From Dugong dugon (lineage: Eukaryota > Chordata > Mammalia > Sirenia > Dugongidae), in the NCBI GenBank assembly GCA_030035585.1, contig CM057482.1, forward strand, positions 41,087,501-41,151,500: DNA of 64,000 bases, written 5' to 3'. The position numbers and the translations under genes are program-made. Shown piece after piece: positions 58,114 through 64,000 of this stretch. Each line of letters begins with the position of its first letter. The stretch's first letter is position 1. The notes beneath the pieces were generated by a model. It was not told the origin of the DNA, did no database searches, and saw nothing but the letters and a program-made list of their open reading frames with translations.

Positions 58114-59241
58114 AATAGATTTTAACCTTTGTACCTTTATTCTTATTAGTTTGGGGGAGGGGGAGGGGAAAGGAGAGCAAATGGTTATTAACTGTCGGTG
58201 CCTCCACTACCAACTTAGCACAGAGGCCTTTGAGCTAATTAAATTCTGTATATCTGAGCCAACTAGGAGAGCTTCACACTGACACTAGACTACATCTGGG
58301 CTTGATAACAATTACAAATACTCAGGGCAAGCTGTAAAAAAGAGCTTATTGTACAATGTGAAACAGCGTGTTTTACAGTACTCAGAACAGTCAGATAAAT
58401 AAAACTGCTCCAAGTCCAGAGAGTTTTGGGGAGAGAATGTATTTTGCAGCGTTTCATTTAGAGCAGAAAAATTTCCCCACTGACAAGGAGACCATTTGAC
58501 CCCAAGAAAATGTTAAGTTCTATCCACAGCTCTTTGAGGAAATGGGCAATAGAAGACTATGCTGTCTTCAATGATGTTGGCTATAAGATTACATTGTCTC
58601 CCGTTCAGAGGGACATTTTTGGAGATTTCAGTCCGATTTAAGAGGGTAGAGGAGGATTTATAAAAAGCTATCTCTGCACATAAGTCCAAGGAAAGAAAGT
58701 AGGAAGAAATTATACATTTTGAGGATGTTGCTGCAAGGGTAATTTGAGTTTTTTAGGAGCTGTCTTTGGGGGCAGGTTTAATCTGCCGAACACAGCCAGG
58801 TGACTTTTTCAAATAATCATACGTGCTTTGGGGTGATGTTGAAAAAAAGGAAGCAGAAAAGGAAAACAACCCCCAAAGTCAGAGTTTTGCATATGAGGGT
58901 AACAATTGTGAATTTTCATAGGGCACGAAGCTCACAAACAAGCCCTTCAGTTAACACAGGCTGCATGTCAATAGTCTCTGCCTTTCCCCTGTAGAGAGCT
59001 TCAAGATCATAAAAGAGGGGGTGTCAGGGACTTAACTGGCACATTACCTGTTCCTTGGATTTACATCTTTTTTTTTTTTTTTTGAGTATAGCTTTGACAC
59101 ATTAGTATTTAATACTCTTACTCTTCCATTCAATACCTGATCTTGTAGCACAAATGCATATGCTCTCGGCACTCACTTGCTTCATCTCTTGCACTAGCTT
59201 CTCCCAAATATTTTTATTTAAAAGCTGTCTGTAGTAACTAT
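58114..59241. other. Repeat-poor unique DNA, possible conserved element
   Basis: GGGGG-A-GGGGG-A-GGGG near 58153-58168 is a partial quadruplex motif. 58190-58420 ('ttgagctaattaaattctg', 'gggcttgataacaattac') is a candidate conserved element. A T15 run lies at 59069-59083. Confidence 0.4.
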
Positions 59242-59648
59242 GAATTCCCTGGCTGGTGACAACAATTTGTCCTCCACTACTAACCTAAAGGTTGGCAGTA
59301 CGATCCCACCCAGCAGCTCTGCAGAAGACAGGCCTGGTTATCTGGTTCCATAAAGATTGTTGATGTTGTTAGTTACGATCTAGTAGATTCCAACTGACAG
59401 TGACCCCAAGTGTTTCAGAGTCAAACTGCACTCTATGGGGTTTTCAAGGCTGTGACCTTTCAGAAGCAGATCGCCAGGCCTTACTTCTGAGACATCTCTG
59501 GGTGAGTTTGATCCAGCCAACGTTTTGGTTAGCAGTCCAGCGCTTAACCATTTGCGCCACCCAGAGACTCAAAGAAAACCCTGTGCAGCAGTTCTATTCT
59601 GTTACACATGGAGTTGCCATGAGTCAGAACTGACTCCATGGCAAAGGT
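59242..59648 (+). repeat. AfroSINE (plus) split by another SINE
   Basis: The left part (59242-59357) has 'aaaggttggcagtacgatcc', 'gacaggcctggttatctgg' and 'tccataaagatt'. The right part (59571-59648) is 'aaagaaaaccctgtgcagc' to 'agtcagaactgactccatgg'. A minus-strand SINE lies between them. Confidence 0.9.
59358..59570 (-). repeat. AfroSINE, long subfamily, nested
   Basis: 'gatgttgttagttacgatct', 'gacagtgaccccaagtgttt', 'gcagatcgccaggccttac' and 'gcttaaccatttgcgccacc' are in order, ending GACTC. An AAAG lies on both sides of the insertion. Confidence 0.93.
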
Positions 59649-59714
59649 TGATGTTTTCTATAGTAACCACAACTTGATTGTGGAGGATAAAAAGTAAATA
59701 GGGATCTTACCACT

Positions 59715-59895
59715 CCTAAAGCACTTTGGAGGTTACACTTTCATGTATGTGTTCTGTTTCAATTCTCACAACATCGTGAGAGGGAGGTATTTAGTCCCCA
59801 TTTGATAGATATGGCAGCTGAGGCCCAGATATGTGTAGCAAGTTGTCCACATCGGTAGGCAACAGAACCTGAGCTTCAGTCCATGTCTAACTTGT
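59715..59895 (-). repeat. MIR
   Basis: 'tttcaattctcacaacatcg', 'gaggtatttagtccccattt', 'gcagctgaggcccagatatg' and 'aacagaacctgagcttcag' are the reverse MIR order. Confidence 0.88.
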
Positions 59896-59998
59896 ATCTA
59901 TAAATAAAGTACCTTTTCTATTCATTATATTACCTTACAGATGTATAGCAATTTCAGTTTTCAAAAGCACTATTTTTTCTTTTTCATATTATCTCCAA

Positions 59999-60225
59999 GG
60001 AGCTCTGGTGGTGCAATGGGTAAGCACTCAACAGCTAACCGATGTGTCGAGGGTTGGACCCCACCAGGCGCTCTGCGGGAGAAAGATGCGGCAGTCAGCT
60101 TCCATAAAGATTACAGCCTTGAAAAGCTGATGGGGACATTTCTACTCTGTCCTACAGGGTTGCTGTGAGTTGGAATCTACTCAACAGCAAGGGTTTGTTT
60201 TTTTTTTTGTTGTTTTTTTTTTTTT
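59999..60225 (+). repeat. AfroSINE
   Basis: The head GGAGCTCTGGTGGTGCAATG, the B-box remnant GGTTGGACCCC, 'ccataaagattacagccttg', 'tctactctgtcctacagg' and 'gagttggaatctactcaac' lead to a long T-rich GTTTG tail (60194-60233). It is relatively well preserved. Confidence 0.94.
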
Positions 60226-61101
60226 GTTTGTTTTATATGATCTTCTTTAATGAGTAAATTTAGTAGAACCAATCCGTATTTTAAAATCATCCTGAATTGA
60301 GAGGCACAGGGAACTAATTCAGTTATCAACAAAGATAATGTAACTAAGGTAAAGTGGATGTGGTATTCCTTTTTAGACATAGTCTTTTACATATATGCAT
60401 GTTAAATACACCGGTGAAGATGGATTATTTTAATGATTACAGGCTGTATCTCTGCATTTACTCTCTTAAACGAAAATAGAGCTTTTCTTGAATATAATGA
60501 ATGTGTTCAGAGACCACGCTTCACATTTTACTGACTCCTATGCACTCCATTTTAAGGTAGTGTCTCCTGAAGACAAAATATCCCCATTTGGTAAGTTGTA
60601 TGGAGGTTTCGTTTGTTTGTTTGTTTATTTGTGGGGGTGGGGGGGAATATGTTTCTCTGGAAAGCTGGCTCCTGTGTTCTCAGAGGTTATAAAAATGGGA
60701 ATCATTTTTATTGGCAATCCCCTGGAATAGTGCTGAGACAAATGGAAACTTGAAGATAAGGATCCTCAGAGGTGAGAACATACAGCTGTTGGGAATTGCA
60801 AGAGAATCTGACCAATAAAGGAAGTCACTATTTTTCCAGGCCTGAAGTGAGTTATAGGGCGAGACGGGTGTTGTATATTTATGTAAGGCAGCAGCAGGGA
60901 GTTTAAGCGGCTGTATATTGCTGAAAGAGCATCATTCACATTCAGGCTGAGACAAAAGGTGGAAATGAAGTAACATCCTGGCCGAAGAAGGCCTCACGAC
61001 AGAATAATAACGTTTCAGAGAGGGGGGCCGTGTGCGAGGCTGTGGGTCGGCCTCAAAATGAGGAAATGATCAAGATGCCTTGTCAGGCCTTCAAAAAACA
61101 G

Positions 61102-61139
<38 letters not shown>

Positions 61140-64000
61140 TCACTCTCAGGATTAAGGCCTGGCCAAGCGTCCTTGGGAAGAAGGCCATTTATCTTTCACG
61201 GAAACGCGTACACAATTACTTGCAACCTTCATCAGTATAGTCCGCAAGATAGGTTTGCCAAAAGTACTAGGAAAAATATATATCAATACACAGATTGCAG
61301 TTGGGACCCCATTTGGTATTTATTATTATCATGCACTCTAGCCTCACAGCATCAGTGTAGATACTAATTCAGGACAATATTTGAAGGACTGAAGTGGTTC
61401 TGGCTGCTGAAGAGATTCAGTGGAAGGCGGTGGGGTGGGAGGAAGAGACGGCCTTATAGCCTATTTATTTATTGTGTCTTTTTGTTTAAAGGAAGTTGCA
61501 AATAGAAGAAAGGGGTCATGAAATTACACTCCTCTAATGACAAATGGTGAGAGGGAAAGAGAGACCATCTATTCCAGAAAAATGATTAGACGAGGAGAGA
61601 AAAATGAGTTTTTAACATTCAAAAAATAATGCACAGCTAGTCTGCAGAAGTCTTTGAAAATGTTCTACTTTTCTTTTGCAGAAATGGAAGAGTGAGTTCC
61701 CAAATGCTAATTGACATATTATCACAATTTTAATGGTGGATTGTGGTAAATATCTCAGAAACTTTGGTCACGTTAGCACACAATACAATGTTAAGTAAGG
61801 ATCTCCTGATACAGAAGGAACTTTTAGTCAACGCTAAATTAGAATGGTATTAAAGTACAGAATCACACAGAACTGGCATGAAAACAGTGGCATTTTATCC
61901 TGGAGGTTTATTTGTTTTTGAAACGGATGTGACAATTTTGAAAAATTTAAGTAAAATAAAAGACTTCTTATAAAATTTTTATATTGTGGGCCATAGGCTA
62001 GATGTGTGAGTTTTTCATATTAGTACTTTGTACAATGAAAGGTCCAAATGATTGTATGCTAAGAAAACACATATTTACAACCCCAAGAAGATTTTACTTA
62101 AGCTTTAAGGGAATAGTAGAATCACAAAATGAATAAAGTTGCTCCTATTTTCACTTAGTTTTTTTTTCCTCTGCAGATTTACAGCTGAATATTAAACTGC
62201 CATTAAAAAAAAAAAAATGGATTGAAATTATTTAATTTCCTTCATTGACCCTTTTTTAAAATTGTTACACTTTCATGTTTCGGTCATACCCAACAAGTTT
62301 GCACAGTCTATCCCAGTATTATCAGGACATGGTATTTAGCAACCTTTTCAACAGCCAAAGGCAAAGACTAAGAAAGGACCTCTGGCTCTGAGTCTCCCTA
62401 TAAAATGAGCAAATTTGCAAATGGGAACAGTTCATACTTCATTTGCAGGTGAACTTCTCAGACACGGAGCCGAAGCCAAAGATTTCTAGGAATGATAGAT
62501 TCAACACATCCGTGAAATGATCCTCCTTGCCAATTTCCTGTCTTTCCACAGGGGACATCTTAAGGGCTGTGGTCATGTAAATTCATTCCTGGCCTCTGAA
62601 GCATCAGGTAACAGCCACTGCCAGAGGCAGGATTCCAAAACCATTAGCCCACTGGTTGATCCTGTATGAACAAATCTAATAGTTCCACCACACGCCCTAG
62701 CTCATGGCATACATGCCTGGTGCTAAAAATGCACTGGTGAAGAACACACTGAAATAGGTCACTCACTGAAGCACATCCTGCGGTGCTTTCAGAAAAATGC
62801 CATTTCCACAGAGTCTGAGTTCCACTGAGAAAAAAAATATGTTACACCTCCACTGTGCAGAAGCTTCACTCCTGTATTTATCCCTTTTTCACTTTCTCCT
62901 ACCAGGTTGGTATTTCTTGGACTAAGAATCACTGGTCATACCCACAGTAGTTTATACAAAAACCAATAGAGACAGGGAAAAAAAAAAAATCTCTTTGGTT
63001 CCTTCTTTAAATGTTTGAGCAAGAAATCACTGTATTGGTTGTAGGCACCCATGTATTGTGACGTGATGAAAAAAAAAAAAAAAAGAAAAAACCCTCCATT
63101 TAAACAGGATTTTAACCTTTCCACCTTAGTCTCTTACATTTTCTTCCCTTGTACTCGAAGCATTTAGGTAAATTAGGAAGAGGTCCCTCCATAAAATGCA
63201 AGGGGTTGAGTTAAACTTTCATCTGTAATTTATTCATGAAGGAGCAAGGTCTTGCCTGGCCGTGCTGTGCATCATCCTGTCAGAAAGACTTTCTCTCTTG
63301 TTGAGAAGGGAGATGGAAAGACAGGGAAGGCAGTTGGGTTTTCCTTGTAATTGCTGTGAGGATAAAAATGCTGGAGCTTTCTTGCTTGGTTAACTAAATG
63401 TGAGCAAAAGTTGCAAAAATGAGAGCGAGAACTGAATTAGCATATAAATGTGTGTGTGAATTATGTGTGTATGAATAGAAAATATATATTATAAACAGAA
63501 ATACATTATATGCCATATGCAAATCATGTATCATGCATATATACTTTATATGATACATATTTATAGATTCCATTGATCTGAGCTTGTTTATTTATTAGGT
63601 ACAGGTGTACCATCTATTCAATGTATAAACAGATGCAAAACATGTATGACAATGTAAGATACACCTGAATTAAATTTACTAAATTGTACTGTTTCACCTC
63701 TGCTATGCTGTTGTCGTTATAGCTTCGTGTAAGCTTGATCCTGATGGACTGTCATTTAAACAATTATCCTTCACATGCATAAAGATTAAGCCCTCCCTTG
63801 CCCTCTCTACACTACGCAAGCAAACACATATGTGCCTCTCCTATGCATACTGGAACATATACAAGTTCAAAAGATTTATTGGTCTTTTAAGAAGTCCCAC
63901 ATTTTCTCTTTCAAATTTAACTGTGGTTTAGTATGTTTAATGTTGTCTCTTACAAGTTCCTCATCTTTTAAAATCATTTCCTGTTTGGCTCTTTTTCTTT
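60226..64000. other. 3.8 kb repeat-poor unique DNA
   Basis: No SINE, LINE or LTR recognised. It has a (GTTT)n/G-run at 60609-60650, a (CA)n run at 61104-61134, A-runs at 62205-62218, 62979-62988 and 63068-63084, and TA-rich 63470-63565. 60840-61060 and 62340-62760 are balanced and could be conserved non-coding elements. All frames are under 100 codons and lack domains. Confidence 0.45.
61104..61134. repeat. (CA)n microsatellite
   Basis: About 15 uninterrupted AC units followed by (TCAC)n. It is the purest and therefore probably most length-variable dinucleotide tract here. Confidence 0.95.

Noticed and set aside
1..64000. A novel multi-gene system such as a defence or biosynthetic cluster
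   Set aside because: There are no adjacent coding genes of any kind. The window is mammalian non-coding DNA dominated by retrotransposons.

Overview
This is vertebrate nuclear DNA from an afrotherian mammal, most likely an elephant or another paenungulate. The diagnosis rests on about twenty AfroSINE copies (tRNA-headed SINEs found only in Afrotheria), on a BovB/RTE-type LINE whose 3' end ends in the same CTAACAACAAC-type tail, and on a lineage-specific LINE-1 3' UTR seen three times. No bacterial, plasmid or organellar sequence is evident.

I find no intact protein-coding gene, functional RNA gene or CRISPR array. The only reading frames with recognisable protein homology are retrotransposon remains: a LINE-1 ORF2 C-terminus (32737-33605) and two RTE reverse-transcriptase fragments (26437-27130 and 53131-53448). 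All other long frames fall in repeats, a CpG island or non-coding DNA. The window reads as intergenic or deep-intronic sequence.

Layout. 1-5344 is mostly unique DNA with one SINE and a minisatellite. 5345-6480 is a nest of three repeats. 7745-8750 is an old L1 split by a SINE. 11663-14060 holds an RTE 3' end joined to an AfroSINE, then old repeats. 14661-16795 is dense in SINEs and LTRs and includes a tRNA-Gly-headed SINE. 18384-18889 has possible first-exon character. 19633-25539 is a block of about 5.9 kb with almost no interspersed repeats, and it contains a small CpG island at 20500-20960. 25540-28760 is an old L1-like repeat split by an LTR that is itself split by an RTE. 32723-34630 is a 5'-truncated L1 with a perfect 14-bp target-site duplication. 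36080-41711 is layered L1, LTR, SINE and MIR. 45245-46980 holds SINE-in-SINE and a palindromic MITE inside a MIR. 47041-64000 is largely unique with scattered repeats.

Two things deserve a second look. First, a composite SINE family has a tRNA-Gly head, a body matching the 5'-side and 3'-side segments of an internally deleted RTE element, and a 13-bp target-site duplication at one copy. Second, the repeat-poor 19.6-25.5 kb block with its CpG island is the best candidate for a regulatory domain or an unannotated non-coding transcript start. Family assignments rest on reading the sequence; no database search was run.
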